DNA of 64,000 bases from Plasmodium malariae (GCF_900090045.1 NC_041781.1:1968001-2032000), one strand, 5' to 3'. Shown: positions 1 through 14,790, counted from the first letter of the stretch. Numbers and translations: made by a program. Notes: generated by a model from the letters alone, not told the origin.

Positions 1-2220
1 ATTTTAATAATAAATATTTTTAAATAGATACTACTTTATATATAAAGAAAATTTTATATCAAATTAAAAGTATATAAATTAATGAATAGCTTCATATATT
101 ATATACATTTTTACTAAATTATTAACAAAATTTTTAATGGTATATTTCAATATTATCAATTTAAACATAATTATAAATTAAATAGTATTTTTTTTTTTTA
201 AATTACATATAATTAAATATATGCACGAATATTTTGAATTCTTAAAAAAAATATATATGTATTATATATATTTGATGATAATTGAACAGAATATCTCTGT
301 CATATTTTAATGACGCATCGTGATGTATATACATAGTTAAATTAGAATTTAAATATACATTAATTATATATTTATCTCCTTTTTATTTTTACTTAAACAA
401 AATTATCATATTAATAATATAGGATGTAACTAATAGTAGAAATATTTGCATTGTCATAATATATACATGAAAATAACTATACACATTTTTGAAATATTTT
501 TAATTTCAATATAAAACATATGAAATTTAAAAAGTATATATTTTTAAAATATATTTTATTTTTTTCAATTTAATTGTAAAAATTCAATATTTTATTTTTG
601 AAGATAAATTAACATCGTTTATAACAAATTTATTAAGTTAAAAAAAAAGAAAAAAAAAGTATCTGAGAAAAATTTTAAAAACACATGCTTGTAAAATATA
701 ATTTGTAAATATTACATTTTATAAATTAGCTTAATCCTAACTAAAATGCATAGTCACTATAATTTTATTATTTATAGCATTTTTAGGTATCCATTAAATA
801 TATGCAATTAACTAAAGATATGAATAATATTATATTATATATATAACAGTACTTTATATAAGACAATATTGTGCATCTTGTTAATTATATTTTTTATGAA
901 AATATTTTATAAATACAATATAAGTGAGAAATCATTGTGAACACAAATAAATTATTTGAATGTAATACTTAATATATTAATTAACGATATTTAGTAATAT
1001 TTCAAATTTTCTTATTCCTAAAAAAGAAAGAAATTCCCCTTTTATACTTATTATACTTTTTCATATATTATATTTAGAGAAATATAACAGAAAATACTGT
1101 AATATTCATAATTTTTTAAATTTTAAGTGAAAAATATAGTTTTCAACATTTACAAATTTTCTTAAGTGCATATAATATTACTATATTTACCGAAATGTAT
1201 TTTATTTTTTAATTACTATTAAAATTGATAATAGTTTTAAGGTGAAGTAAATTTTTTTTATTTCATTTTGGTTTTTATGGAATAGAATGAATTTTATTCA
1301 TTCCCTTCATTTTGAGAACATTAAAGTTATTACCATCCTAAAATTATATAATTAATTCTAGACAAATTTTTTTATTTTTTTCTTTTGAAACTATTTTTTG
1401 AACAAATTTTCGATGTAGGCTTAATTTCTATGTTTATTAGTAAATGTTGTTTGTATATGTAATAATGTAAAAAAATTTAAATGACACAATTATAGGTTAA
1501 TATCTTATACAGTTATAAAACGCATAAAATAGAGAAGTGGATAACTCCGAAAGAATCGTTTTTTTGAAACATAATAATATATGAAAAAAATTATAGAACA
1601 ATTTAATCATTTTTTATAGTATTTTTTCCTATTATAAGTACTGTTAATATAATATATGTAATCACATAGATGTATCATATTCATTAATAATAAGTGATAA
1701 ATTTAGGCATTTAGATTAACTATTAGTATATTGTTTTTGTTATGTATGAATTATGAAATTAAAAAAATATTTGTTTTGTTATCATTATTATTATAAATGC
1801 ATGATATCTAAGAAAAGAACTTAAAATAAGTTTATTAGAAAAAATAAAAGTTTATTGCAGGATATACTCTATTTAAATTTTTATATAACATTTATTTTTT
1901 AAGATATATATTGTAAATTGTTAATATAAAAAAATTATTAAAATATTAGCTTTTCTAACTTTTTAAAATAAAAATAGTTTTGGCTATGTTCAATATTAAA
2001 ATGATGTATTATCGAAATATTTATATCCATTTACTATGTTTTTAATAATTTATAAAAATATTATATACTAATAAATAGGTTATATTTTAATTTCTTATAT
2101 ATTATAGCAAATAAAGTAAAAATCGATATAGGATTTTTACATAAAATATAAGGAACTATATGTGAAAATATTATAATTTCTTATCGCTATTTTAAAATAA
2201 TTCTGTATAATTTTTTGAAA
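1..2220. other. A+T-rich subtelomeric DNA without recognised gene
   Basis: No open frame of useful length, no conserved fam-l/fam-m flank motif and no telomeric repeat was seen on either strand. The stretch is homopolymer and AT-repeat rich. It directly precedes the short pir gene and would contain that gene's promoter. Confidence 0.6.
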
Positions 2221-3142
2221 ATGGTGGTAAATATATTGTGATACACTTATTTTACATAATAATTTTTATGATCTCCTTTGAATATAGTAATGTATATCTT
2301 ATTTCGTATTAATTTCTTAAAATATTTAATATATTTGTATTTTCTTTTATTTCATTTTATTTTTTTATCCTTACTTTTCAGAAACCAAATGTAAGTAAGA
2401 AAGATAAAATTTTTTATCATTTTGATGAAGATAACGAGCCTATGGATGATGAAAGAATTGAATTATTAAGTCCTTTAAAGAAGGATCATGCAGACTTATA
2501 TAAAATTGGCTGTATGCTTAATAATAGTATTAGAAATAAAGATTCGATGCCTGTATTAATTGATGACAGTGTTAATGATGTTGAATACTGCTATTTATTG
2601 AATGAATGGTTAAATAAAAAACAATTTAAATATATTTCAGAAGGACCTAATTGTGAAAACAAAACAAAATTATGGGAAGAAAAAATTGAGGAATTGTGGG
2701 ATCCATTAATAAAGCTTGCATATGTTAATTTTTCGTGTGAAAGAAATAAAATTGTCTATAATTGTTCTATTTCATCTGAACTGAAGAATACATTATCTGT
2801 GTGTTTTACACTTCTAGGAATTTTTCTTATTACTTTTTTTTTTTTGTATAAAGTACGATAAGAAATATTGTAAAAAATTATAAAAATTCAAGATAGAAAA
2901 TGTTTTTAATTTCCATTAAAATATTATAATTATATATATACATCATATATTTCATTTTTTTTCATTATATATAATAGTTTAGTCCCTTTGGACACAGGGT
3001 TGACAGTTGTCTAAATAAAAAAAAAAGAATAAAACAGAATATAGTTCCAGAATGTTCATGTGAATTAACTGAAGGTTGTTATGATAATGGGGAGTCACAT
3101 TCTGAAAAAGGAAGAATAAGGATTCATTACCACTCTGCATGA
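2221..3142 (+). CDS. PIR protein, short form (three exons)
   Basis: Member of the Plasmodium interspersed repeat (pir) family, variant proteins expected at or near the infected-cell surface. Proposed exons are 2221-2226 (ATG GTG only), 2382-2852 and 2978-3142, joined by GT-AG introns of 155 and 125 bp, all in phase 0. Exon 2 has the family traits: several cysteines (CMLNN, EYCYLLNEWL), a WEEKIEELW segment, and a closing membrane segment ending FFFLYK. Exon 3 begins FSPFG, the counterpart of the usual FTPFGSW, and ends IHYHSA. The product would be about 213 residues against roughly 300 for a typical pir, so the middle cysteine/helical part is largely missing. No stop or frameshift interrupts it. 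The two-codon first exon is inferred from the splice signal and is the least certain part. It could be a shortened working gene or an early pseudogene. Confidence 0.75.
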
Positions 3143-6100
3143 TATTCTTAATTCACATATAATTATTTATATAAAATGTATTTTCATATTGATAAAAAGA
3201 ATTAAAATATTTATTTATGAACATTTATATTTTGAAGTAAAAATAAAAAATAATATAATGTGAATGTATTTAACATATAATAACATTACAAAAATAATAT
3301 GTCGCTCATAAATATGTAAGCTATTAATGTTAATTCTATATCACGTATAATTTAATAGAAAATTTTTTATTATATTATAGACTAAAAAAAAAAATATATG
3401 ATGAATACATCATATTTTATTTAATGAAATATATATTTCCTTAAAAAAATATTATTAGCTATATTGTTTTTATTTACATAATTATCTATAATATATAACT
3501 AAAGCGCTTATATGCTCATTCGACTAAGTTTAACGTATAGGAAACACTATATTTTATATTACTACATGCTTAAGTAGCTATCATGATTTTTGTGAATTTA
3601 GTATTATTTCATTAATACGCAATAAAAAGAAATAGGATATATTAATTAATATGAATATACAAATATATAATAGAATTTCTAAAATAATTTTAAATAAATA
3701 TAAAAAAAGAATGATGATACATTTATATTTCCAGAATAATATTTATGTATATTTAAATTTGATTACCTTAAATATTTATATAATCTATAGTATATATATA
3801 TTTTGAAGATATATAAAAGTTATATATTTTATTTTTTGTAAATAGTATAATAATTATAATAAATTATATTATCATATTTTTCAATTACGTCTTTCTATAT
3901 TATTCTTATATTTCTTCTACATATAATAGCAACAATAATAAGTAATAATATTTATACTAAAAAAGTAATACACAATTCGAATTTACTCTTATATGTATAT
4001 TGTTCTAACAGAGGTTCTATTATATTTGTTCATGTTATAGATTATATATGCATTATAATGGCATTGTTATGCTTCAATTAATTTAATATTTTTTAAATTT
4101 ATATATATATATTTTTATTTAATCATAAGAAAAATTATACTTTTGCTAATACATTTGTATGGTATATATTTTCATTCGTTTTCTATTTAGATCCATGTAA
4201 CATATATATATATATATATTACATAAATATTTCAGAGAATGATGTATATGAAATAGACAAAAGAAAATAGACAGGAAATATATATATAATGAAAAATTAT
4301 TAAGTATTCCATCTGTTTTAATGTACCTTTATTAATTAAAAATGAGATATTAATTTTAATTTTATACATGTATGCTGTATAAAGAGACTATTAGAATATA
4401 GGAAATGAATTATTTTATGAATTATAATATTAATGTTTATATTTCATTATTAATAATTTAGTAGTTATTTGCATTACTTTTTATATATAGTATGCACTCA
4501 TACGAAAGCACAAAATGTATATCCCATTTAATTAAATGAATTTTTTTCTAACAATATAAATATTTGTTCCAATGTTATCAATGAATATGGTATATTAATA
4601 TAAATTATATTACTTAATTGTGTTTATTAACTAGAAATAAAGCTATCCAAAAATTAAATATTACCTTTTTTAAAATATATAGTTTTATATAAATCGTTAA
4701 ATCGTATAAAATTAACAAAAATATAAATAAAAATAAAACACATGAAATTTTTTTTAAATATTTTGAATATATTTAATGATATAAATAACTGTGTACGAAA
4801 AAATAGGTAAGTATACTTGAACGTCTTCAAATACGTAGAAGTGGACAAGAAGTTTCAATGAACACATAATAAGAAAAATAAATATTATTTCATATACGTA
4901 AATAAAAGTTACGTTCTATGAGTTTAAGTATAAGAATATAAATCAATAAAATTGATATATAAAAAATTATAAATAAATCGTTTAATTTATAGATAATTAA
5001 AACACTTGGAATAATTCATAAAAAACAAATATCATATTATTATCTGCCTTTTTTCTAATATATATTATGGTTTTGCATGCTTTAAAATATATAAAATTAA
5101 TTTAAGTGGCAGTTACTTTATGAAATGTGAAAATAAATATATGAATTATATTGTTATTTATAAATGACGTAAACACATATTGTTAACAGGAAATATATAG
5201 ATCGTTATTGGAGCATAATTATATAAATTGAAAAGACTTGATTCTTTTCAAAAAATTTTAATTGCAATGAAAAACAAGTTGGATTACGAATATTTAATAA
5301 GCTAAAAAATTAATGATTCTAAAAATTTAAAATTAAAAAATAAAATTATCATATTTAAAAAAAATGTATTCAATATATAATAAATAGTATGTAGAACTAT
5401 ATTACATGTTATAATCAGAGAGCATACAATACAACTATAAAAACATATTTAAAAAGATAATATTTTATATGAGTAAATAACGTAATTTAACTAATATTAT
5501 CATAAATAACTATAAATACATACAGTTTATGCATTAAATTATTTTTATTACTTCCATATGGGAGATCATATACATTTAGAAGCAGAACTTGAATAAGCCA
5601 TTATTATATACATATAAGTATTTATAGTCTTAACTCCAAAAGTTAAAATATTTTATTATAGTATATTCTTTTGTGAAAATAATATAAATATGTATATAAA
5701 AGTTTTTTTGTTAAGGTACACTAGATTGGTAAGAAATAATAATAATATATTAGTTAAATATATCTAATAGAAGGTATATTATATAGGATTTTAATAAGTA
5801 TTTTAATTATTTACGAATAGTATAAATAATACATTTACTTATTGATTTATTATTATAATTTCTTCATTTTTGATTTAATTTATTTTATAAAAATTTATAG
5901 AAAATTTATGATGTAGTAAAATAAGAAGAAAATTTATGATTTTTCATTATTGAATGGATAGAGAAGCAAATTATTGAAACAGTTTTATTCTGATAATAAT
6001 TAATTTAATACTAGATTAATTATTATTATTTTTTTTTATTTTATTGTATTATGTTATATTAAGCTTTCTTTTAAATGCATATTTTTAATTAAAAGAAAAT

Positions 6101-6484
6101 TAGAAGAGAAGTCGAAGTATTTAAAAACATTTCATTTACAAATGATAAGAATAAAGTTTGGATAATTAACATTCAAATATTATAACACAGAAAAAACAAT
6201 TATAATTTTTTTGCTTTTGAGATATATGTTTTTTTTATAGATTTAATAGAATGATATACATTTTACATATTAAATGTATTATAGATATTAAGGGAGAGAA
6301 AGTGATATAATTAATACATCATATAATGATATAAGTAATATTAGTTTCTTTATTTTTCATTATATTTAATATTTTTTAACAGTAATAATATATATTTTCT
6401 AATTATGTTTAAAAAAGTTAAAATTATTAATAAAGAAGTATCGCTAAAATTAGTTATTATCCCCTTAATATAAAGAATAATATA
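3143..6484. other. A+T-rich intergenic DNA, nothing recognised
   Basis: About 3.3 kb with only short chance open frames. A 64-codon minus-strand frame at 4654-4848 is of ordinary A+T composition, has no family similarity that I can see, and was not accepted as a gene. Confidence 0.55.
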
Positions 6485-6530
6485 TTACCTACGTTCTATA
6501 CGTCTAATATTCTATATAAACACAATATAT
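6485..6530 (+). promoter_or_regulatory. Conserved fam upstream element
   Basis: TTACCTACGTTCTATAC followed by a TATTCTATATAAAC stretch, beginning 431 bp before the start codon at 6916. Similar elements occur at nearly the same distance in front of the other six fam genes here. The promoter role is inferred. Confidence 0.5.
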
Positions 6531-6915
6531 GAAAATATTAAAAAATCTTATTTTTTATTATTATTATTTTTTTTTTAAGATAAATAAAGAAATTAATTAA
6601 ATGTTATACTAAATATTTAACTTATATGTTTTCAATATAAGCGAACGAATCATAATTATTTTATTTTAATGAAAATTATTTTGTTAAAAGTAACATTAAG
6701 ATAAAAATTCTATAACATAATTTTTTGGTTATTTTTCTTTGTTCATTTTGTAAATGGCATTATTGTTATATATATTTTATTATCTTTTTATGGAAAAATA
6801 AAAAATAATTAAAAAGAAAATTAATAAAATAAATATATTATGGTTTATCTTTAGAAGAATATTATAATATTATTTATTTTTTCTTTAATGTATTACAATA
6901 TAAAGCATCCATATA

Positions 6916-7873
6916 ATGAAGAAAAAAACAAAACTATTGTTCTTAATAAAAATTGCAGCATTTATCCTTTCAACATGGAGAAGCAACTATGCCAGTAATC
7001 TGGTATTATGATATTATCGTAGAATATTTGCCTTATTCGTTTTTTTCTTGCTTTACTTTTATTTATAATTTTTTTTTTCTAAAATATTATTTATACTTTA
7101 AATGACAAATATTTACTTTGTTTTTTTAGAATGTGCTTAAAAAATATTTGGACGAAAATCACAGTAATGTTAGAAAATTAGATACAAGAATTTATCAATT
7201 ACTATTAAAATATAAGCAGAATCATGATTCACGTATTTTGGGCTTACAAGAAGTTATACCATATAATGGAGAGAACGAAGGAAATCATATATGTAGTAAT
7301 GAAAAAAGGCACGAAGAAAGAAAGAAATCATCAAATAAAAGTTCATTAAATAATTTGAGAATTCATAGACATGGTAAGAAAAATAAATGTTGTATTTTTG
7401 CAACAAATAAATATTCCCATTTGGAACGAAAAATATTTAAAGAACTGGATTACCAGAATTTTCTTAAAAACAACAGGATAATTAGAAATAAGTTGTACGA
7501 AAGAATAATATTTAAGAAATATGGATTACGACTTTCTCTACCTTTATTATTATTTTCATTATTATCAATATCTCTAATATTAGATCTATTTTTTAAATGT
7601 GGACTTATAAATGGACTTTTTCAATTTTTGAGAAGTAATTCTTTAACTAATTGGATGAAGGGTTTTAATGAATCTTCATTATTTAAACCCATAAGGGAAT
7701 TGTGCAAAATTACTTATGGAAGAACCACGAAATCTACTATTATTACACATTTTTTTGGTATAATAATATATATTATACCTTTCATCATATTAGGTGTTAC
7801 TCTTATATCGGGGATTATTTACTACCATAATAAAGTTAAAAAATTTGAAAAATTTAAGTTTAGGAATAGGTAA
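6916..7873 (+). CDS. Fam-m-like exported protein (fam-l/fam-m superfamily)
   Basis: Exons 6916-7002 and 7130-7873, GT-AG intron of 127 bp in phase 0, about 276 residues. Exon 1 encodes MKKKTKLLFLIKIAAFILS, a hydrophobic secretion signal. Exon 2 has the family build: FN/KK-YLDEN start, IYQLLLKYKQ region, polar lysine-rich spacer, then the subtype block around residues 116-145 (KYSHLERKIFKELDY, FLKNNR, KKYGLR). Membrane segments lie near residues 164-184 and 237-259, and the tail is YYHNKVKKFEKFKFRNR. The expected position of a PEXEL export motif reads RIYQLLLK, which is not a canonical RxLxE/Q/D. Rutledge and colleagues (2017) described these families as P. malariae-specific and predicted an RH5-like fold; function is untested. 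Start is fixed by the signal exon. No lesions seen. The fam-m label could be swapped with fam-l. Confidence 0.88.
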
Positions 7874-10800
7874 AACGAATAATAAGTTGTATGCATCTTC
7901 TTGTAATAACGTCTTTCATATAAGGTAGCTTTAGTGATAACTTTTAGTCATGAAATTATTAAACATAAATCTAAATACTTAATGTTTACAGATATTTCTG
8001 CATATATTTGAACTTCTTTATATACTACAGTAAAATACGTTCTAGACTTTTAAGTGAATTTGAAGATTTTTTTATGTTTCTTTTTGTATTATAAAGTATT
8101 ATAGCAGCTCAATTAAATATATTTGTCTAAATGTTTACGTAATATTTATTTAAATAGTTTCTTATGAGAATAATATATCTGTACATTAATAATAGTTTAT
8201 AATAGAACAATTAATATAAATTTCTTGAAATCTTGTATTAATTTATATTTTATCTAAGAAGTCTTTTTTTCCGTTTTATAACATGTTCTAGTCTAAAATG
8301 ATTATTTTTTCAGGTTACTAAGAAAATATATAATTAGTTTTAAATTAGTGATAATATATAGGGTTTTATATTTAATGAAATAAAGAGAATATACATTGTT
8401 GTGTTAATATGTATAAATATATTATTTGTACTAAATAGGAAACTTAATATATATAATACAAAATTTGCTTTATGAAAAGTATCGTATAAGATATAATTAT
8501 TGTTAATACTATTATAATGTCCTTTTAGTATTTTTTTACATGATATAAATTTGAAATTATAAACATATATTAAGAATATTTCCTTATTAAATACATATAA
8601 TTTATATTCATTTACTATCTTACGGATTTTATGTCTTTATAATTAAAAAGACATCTTAGAATTATTTAATATTAAACTTCATTGTGATGTTAATTACTTT
8701 TTGAAATGTATAATTATATATATATTATAAATAAAAATTTATAAATAAATAAAATGTACATATTTTATATTTATTACTTTAATAAAATATTGATTAAATA
8801 AATTAAATATAAACAAATGTTAATAGATAATACACACAAAATCTTTTCTATTTTTTTTTTTTAAGTAATAAAATTATATTTATGTATATATGTCTATAAA
8901 TTGTTTTATTATAATTAATTGTAATGAAAGAAAAAACATTTTTTCTGTAATTCATAATAATATGTAGATATGTTTTTTTTTATATATTTCCTAATTTTCC
9001 TGTACATAAGTGTATGATGTAATGTGCTAATATAATTTTAAACGTATATAAATATACATGTTTAATATTGACAATTAATCATTTATTTGTAATTATAAGG
9101 TTCATATTTTAAATAAAATGAAATTAAAAAAAAAAAATATATTATATATTTTTAAATAATTCAGGGGTATATTAGGCTTTTTTTTGGGTGGAGGGTTACA
9201 TAAGTTTTAATTAATTCAATTAATAAATTACTAATTTATTTGTTCACGATTTAATTGAATAAGCGTAATATATATTATTTAGAATATCACAGTTTTACTA
9301 ATAATTTTCATTAGAAAAATTGGCATAATAAGATTTTTTTAATAGTATCAAATGAAAATATTAATATAATGATAATATGAGTTTTAATTGTCACATATAG
9401 CTGTAATTAAAAACTATTTTTTTGTCATTAAATAGCATGTTATATTTTATTCTTTGAAAAAACATACTAGAGAGAAAATATGAGAATTATATATACTAAC
9501 TATGCTCAGTGGAGAAAACAAAAAGACTATAATAATAATTTTAGTAAAAAAAAAAAATATTTATAGTGTTTTTATTTTTAACATTATGTATTACTGTATT
9601 TTATTAAAATATTTTCTTCTGTATATATAATATATATATGTATGTAAAATAATTATTTCACTCTAATATGTTTTGTTTTTTTTTTTAACATTTTATGAAA
9701 TTACGTCATATTTTTTGAAAAGAAATTAACTAAAAATTTCTTATCATATATTCTTTTTAATAGTCGATTAAAAATTAATAATTAAGAATGAATATATTAT
9801 ATGTAAATAACAGAAAAAAAAGGATAAATTAAATAAAGAACATTCCTATAAGGTAGAAACGAAATATATATTATAAAAGGATCCTTTAATATAAGACATA
9901 AATTCTAATTTTATCAGAAGAACTATATATTATATAAAAAGATTATGATAATAAATATATTTCTGCAATTAATAAGATTTATTAATTATGTATTTAATAT
10001 TTTTCTTTAATGCCATTTATTTTTCATTTACTTGTATTTATATAATTTACATGAAGTTAAAAATATAACGTAAAATTCTTCAACGATAAAAGAATCCAGA
10101 TGTATAGATAATAAAAAATTTATAATGCGTACAGTTTTAAGAAAGCCATTGAAGTTTTATCATTCGTCCTTCTAAAAATAAGAAAAAGTCTTTTTTTGAA
10201 TTTTTACTTTGTTAAGTTTTTAATTTCCTTATATTATTCTCAAAAGTTAACATATATATGTTCTGTTTTATATGTTTTATCTTTTTTTAAATTTCTTCAA
10301 TTATGTATATGTACGCTCTAAATTTTCCTTACGTATCTTTTTTGTTATCTCCTTTCCCTCATGTGCTTTTCTTTTTTTTTTTTCTTTAAAATTAATTTCT
10401 GAAAAGTTAAAATAATAATATAAAAAATTATTAAATTTTAATGGAATTATTTGGCGTCAGAATTTTTAAAAATAAGGAAAAGTAGAATTATAATTTTTCC
10501 GTTTGGACAAAGTCGCTGAGTTGAGAACATAACTTATACCTGCTATAATAATTGTTTAGGTATATATAATTATAATTGTAAAGGTTATTATATTTTCTTT
10601 TATTAGTGAACTATTTTTTGTAATATCTTTAAGTATTAAAAAAATGTGCATGCAGAAATTTTAACAAATAAAAAAAATTTGTATTGCTTGAATTAAGATT
10701 ATCTATATGTAACCAATATAAATATGATCATCCTTAACAAAAAGCTTTCTTTTTGTAGATTACATTTACATCTATCAAGGCAACTTATTAAATGGGAAAG

Positions 10801-13017
10801 ACTGTCACGCAGGAAAAGAAGAGAATGGAAAAGCGAAGCAATATTTGAAAAGACAATGCAAAAATGACTTAAAGGATATGAAAATGAGAAAAATAAAAAT
10901 AAGTACCACATTGATTTATTGAGAATGCCAAACTTATAAATGCAGTAAAAATATTAAAACTATTTTTGCTTTGTGCTCTTTTTATGTTAAGGAAGGAATA
11001 ACAAAGATTTTTATCTAATAACAGAATATCATTATATACATAATATATTAACTATAAAGAGGGGAAAATAAAAAATTCTAGTGTGAAACTTTTTAAAATA
11101 TTTTCCTAATTTATTATTTCTTCTCTTAATTCATATGAAAAGACAAAAAAACACGAAAATAAGTCTATTATTATATAATTTCTCTGGAAATGGAAATGTA
11201 AAAATTGAAAAGTATTTTATTCAAACAATATATGTCACCCATGATGTTATAGCGTGTAAATATACTTGTGTGCATGTACGTATACATATGTAAATATGTA
11301 TAGGTGCATATATATATGTATATGAGTACACTTGTATAATATAAAACATCCACTTAAATATATCCTCACATGTATCTTTCATATTTCAGAAAATACCTAT
11401 TTGTTTTTAATCTTTAAAAATTACGTTGAATTATTTGACTATATTATTAAAAGATTTGACGTAAACATTTTTTCATACATACGCAGCGGGTATATAAAAA
11501 TAATAACAAAAGAAACAGATGAGATGTATTTTTAATGGCTTAATTTATCTATTTTATATTATGACATTATTTCTTCAATATCTTATTATGACTTAGCTTC
11601 ATATATATATGTAAATTTTTTTTTATGTTGTATCCATTATATGTGATAAGAATGAAGGAACTCATCAGAAAAAGACATGCATGAAGAAAATAATTTGTAG
11701 TTAAAACATTTAAAAAAAAAATAAATCATATAATGTATTTATCGTGAGAACGAAGTTTTATATATATAAATATCATATATAATTTTAGTGAACAAGTAAG
11801 TTCATGTTTGTGTATGTACATAGAATTATATTATTGTTTAGTACAGATATATTTATGCATATAATACTGTTGTATATATATTTATATATATATTTTTTTT
11901 TTCTTGTAATATCTTTACGTGATTTTATTGAACTGTTAACTTTAATAAGTCTTAAACTAGTGCATATAAATACATATATAGAAAGAAATATTTGCATATT
12001 ATCAATATATTTACGCGACACTTCTAACCATATCATATTATATTAGTCTGTTGTAAATTTTAACAATGCGAATATGTTAATTTATCTATGAGAGAATGGG
12101 ATGAATAATAAAATTCTGATAAATGACAAGAGGGAATACAACTAATACATGATGTACTTCGAAAAAATTATTTTCCTTAAGGTTATTAATAAATGATGAA
12201 AATAAAATATTTGATGAGACATAAAAAATTTTTTTTTAACTTAATTGGTTGTAAACACAAATAATTTAACAGGATCTATATTTATTTAGCATTAAAATTG
12301 CACAAGTACTTTTGGTTAAATTAATTAAAGATCTGTTTACATGAATTTAATTAGAACATTCATTGTAAAGATTTGCGAAAACATCAAAATTAAATAATAA
12401 ATGTAAAAGTATAAAGCAAAAACGTATGTGTTGTTATTTTCTTGTAATTTGATGCAGTACACCTTATACGTGCTAAATGGTATATATATACTTAAGTGGA
12501 CTTATATGTAGAGAAATATTTTTTTTTATAATGTTCACTATATATATACAAGCATATAAGGAATTATGCATATGTATTTATAAAATATATGTGCCTATAA
12601 CTTAGGCATAAAAATATGCATATAAATAATTAAATCGTTTAGAAAACAAAATAAAAGAAAAACAAATATACTATTTTTTTTTTATATATATATTTTCTGT
12701 CAAAATATTCGTTTAACAAATAATATTTAAAAAATAAAATTATTATGAGTAATATGCATTACAGAACTTATTGAACATGAAAAATTTTCGAACATATTTA
12801 CAGATTTCTTGCCTACTTTTATTGTGAAACTTTAATATATATCAATTTCATTTTTAAGAATATAATATTAAGAGAACTTTATTTATCTGATAACACACTA
12901 TGATTTATAATTAAATGAAGAAATAAAAACACTTAAGTCATCTAAGTTTTTAAGTTATATATTTCCTTAAATTAATACATTTTCATAGAAATTTCTTTAA
13001 TTTCCTTAATAAAAAGT

Positions 13018-13050
<33 letters not shown>
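7874..13050 (+). repeat. Downstream block, copy 1 (about 5 kb)
   Basis: Follows the fam-m-like gene. Matches copies at about 19657-25400 and 58639-63600 through ordered anchors: 9340-9660, a pyrimidine-rich tract at 10250-10390, a GTC-rich segment at 10440-10570, a less A+T-rich purine segment at 10740-10900, alternating TGCATGTA-like sequence at 11220-11345, and 11380-11530, 11630-11700 and 12080-12200. The open frames inside (for example 11332-11535, 67 codons) are short and not kept open in the other copies. Edges are approximate because they were judged by eye. Confidence 0.65.
8286..8325 (+). other. Conserved fam downstream element
   Basis: TTCTAGTCTAAAATGATTA followed by a T-run, CAGGTTACTAAGAAAAT, beginning 413 bp after the stop codon. 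Similar sequences lie 387-413 bp after the other fam genes. It might mark the transcript 3' end or just the edge of the duplicated cassette. Confidence 0.45.
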
Positions 13051-13051
<1 letters not shown>

Positions 13052-14735
13052 TATAGTATTAAGCTAATATACATTTGAACCAGCGCTAATGGGCAGTAGT
13101 ATATATAATAGAAAAATGTTTTATTTTGTTACGTCTTAAACAATAAGTACATAATTAAAATTAATAATATATTTAACTCTTAATTTAATTAAGCATTCAA
13201 AAATATGTAAAAATATTTTAATGTTAAAGACATTTTTGTCTAGCATATCATTATCTATAGATAATAATTTATTGAATTGTGCTACTCTATATTTTTGATA
13301 TGTCTGTTAGTTTACATAATCATTATTACAACCTTAAATGTATACAAATATAGGGATTTTGTAAATATAAAAAAAAAAATAATTTTTAATTTTTAATTCT
13401 GCCCTTTTCAATATGTTATCTAGTAAAAAGAAATCCATATTATATATTTAGGATAATTTATGTACATCATATTACTCTTATATTAATTATTTGAGTGCTA
13501 ATATATCTTAACATATTAATATATTTTGTATAAATTTTTTAATTAAATGTGAATAAATTACATTGTTTTTGGCTTCATATATTTATAAGATTTTTGTATG
13601 AATAAACACTGGTTTTGAAAATGCTCTTACTAAATTCAAAATTAACCAAAATTAACATTAAAATTTAATTCATTAACAATATGTTATGGGAATTTGAAAA
13701 TGTATACCTTATCCTATAACATATATTAAGTATTTCATATTTTTAAAAAATATAGATGGAGCTAAATAACATGATGATCATATTTAGATATATATACATA
13801 GTCAAATTGACCAACATGTTAATAAGAATTTTCATAAGTTATTGTTTTTTTTTTTTTATTATTGATAATATAATTTATAATATTTTATGAATTATTATTT
13901 TTTCTGGATATAATATAATATAAATATTTATACTTATCTTTAGTATTAGGAATCAAAATTTTGAAAGGTAATTATCACAAATTTCTATTATAATTTCAAT
14001 TTATAATATATATCTATGCTGGAATTTGTTAATATGCATATTACGTTTTTAACCAATAAATTAAAGGTAGAAAACATTTATTATAACACATTCATAGTTG
14101 ATTTAATTAGATTTTATAAAAATCAAATATTTATGAAGAAATAAAAACATAACGGGTAAAATATTTATTTCATTCTTGATATATTTAAACATATACATTA
14201 TTTATTTACACTTATTCAGATAATGGTAAATTTTTTACATCAATTTCTGTAACTTTTATTTTTTCATTATTAAATTTCATCTAAATATATAAATATGATT
14301 AAAAAAAAAAATAAAGCTTAGTTTAAATTAAAAATATTTCATTTATATATAATATTACAAATTATACATAACTAAAAATATAAATTTGGAAAGTTATATA
14401 GAAAATATAAAAGATAAGTCTTTAATTACGTGTAATATATGTATTTTTTAATATATTCGATAGATTTTCGTATGAGTTATATCAAATAGGTTATAGTACA
14501 TATAAGAATATATATATTTACTTAATAAATAAAGCATGTACTAAAAAAAATATAACTCAAAAAGTAATAAGAAATATTATTATTTTCTTCGTTTATTGTT
14601 ATTATTTTAATGTTATATTAATTAATATTTTTCGAAATCATAACAAGTTTTCAAAAATAATTTTTTTTAGAATGAAAATTAGTAATTTGAGTACCAGTAA
14701 AAAAGATAATTACTCTTTAAATATTTAGAACAAGA
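13051..14735. other. A+T-rich intergenic DNA
   Basis: No gene recognised. Contains simple (TA)n tracts, for example near 13019-13043, and no conserved anchor of the downstream block could be placed with confidence past about 13.0 kb. Confidence 0.5.
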
Positions 14736-14790
14736 TATTGTCTACATTCTATACAATCTATATTATATACTTTCCATATACTACATAAAA
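14736..14790 (+). promoter_or_regulatory. Conserved fam upstream element
   Basis: TATTGTCTACATTCTATAC with a following TATTATATACTTTCC, starting 443 bp before the start codon at 15179. Matches the TATCTATATTCTCTACATTC pattern of the other fam genes. Confidence 0.5.

Noticed and set aside
10699..10911. 70-codon minus-strand frame
   Set aside because: Ser/Phe/Leu-rich complement of the purine-rich plus-strand island; the plus strand is the more coding-like reading.
11171..12046. Several overlapping 60-83 codon frames on both strands
   Set aside because: They lie in TA/TGTA-rich repeat sequence, overlap one another, are rich in Tyr/Ile/Thr from simple repeats, and are not kept open in the other block copies.
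13019..13043. (TA)n tracts here, at 21520-21545, 24645-24670 and 25893-25914
   Set aside because: Ordinary AT microsatellites, expected in this genome; not treated as elements.
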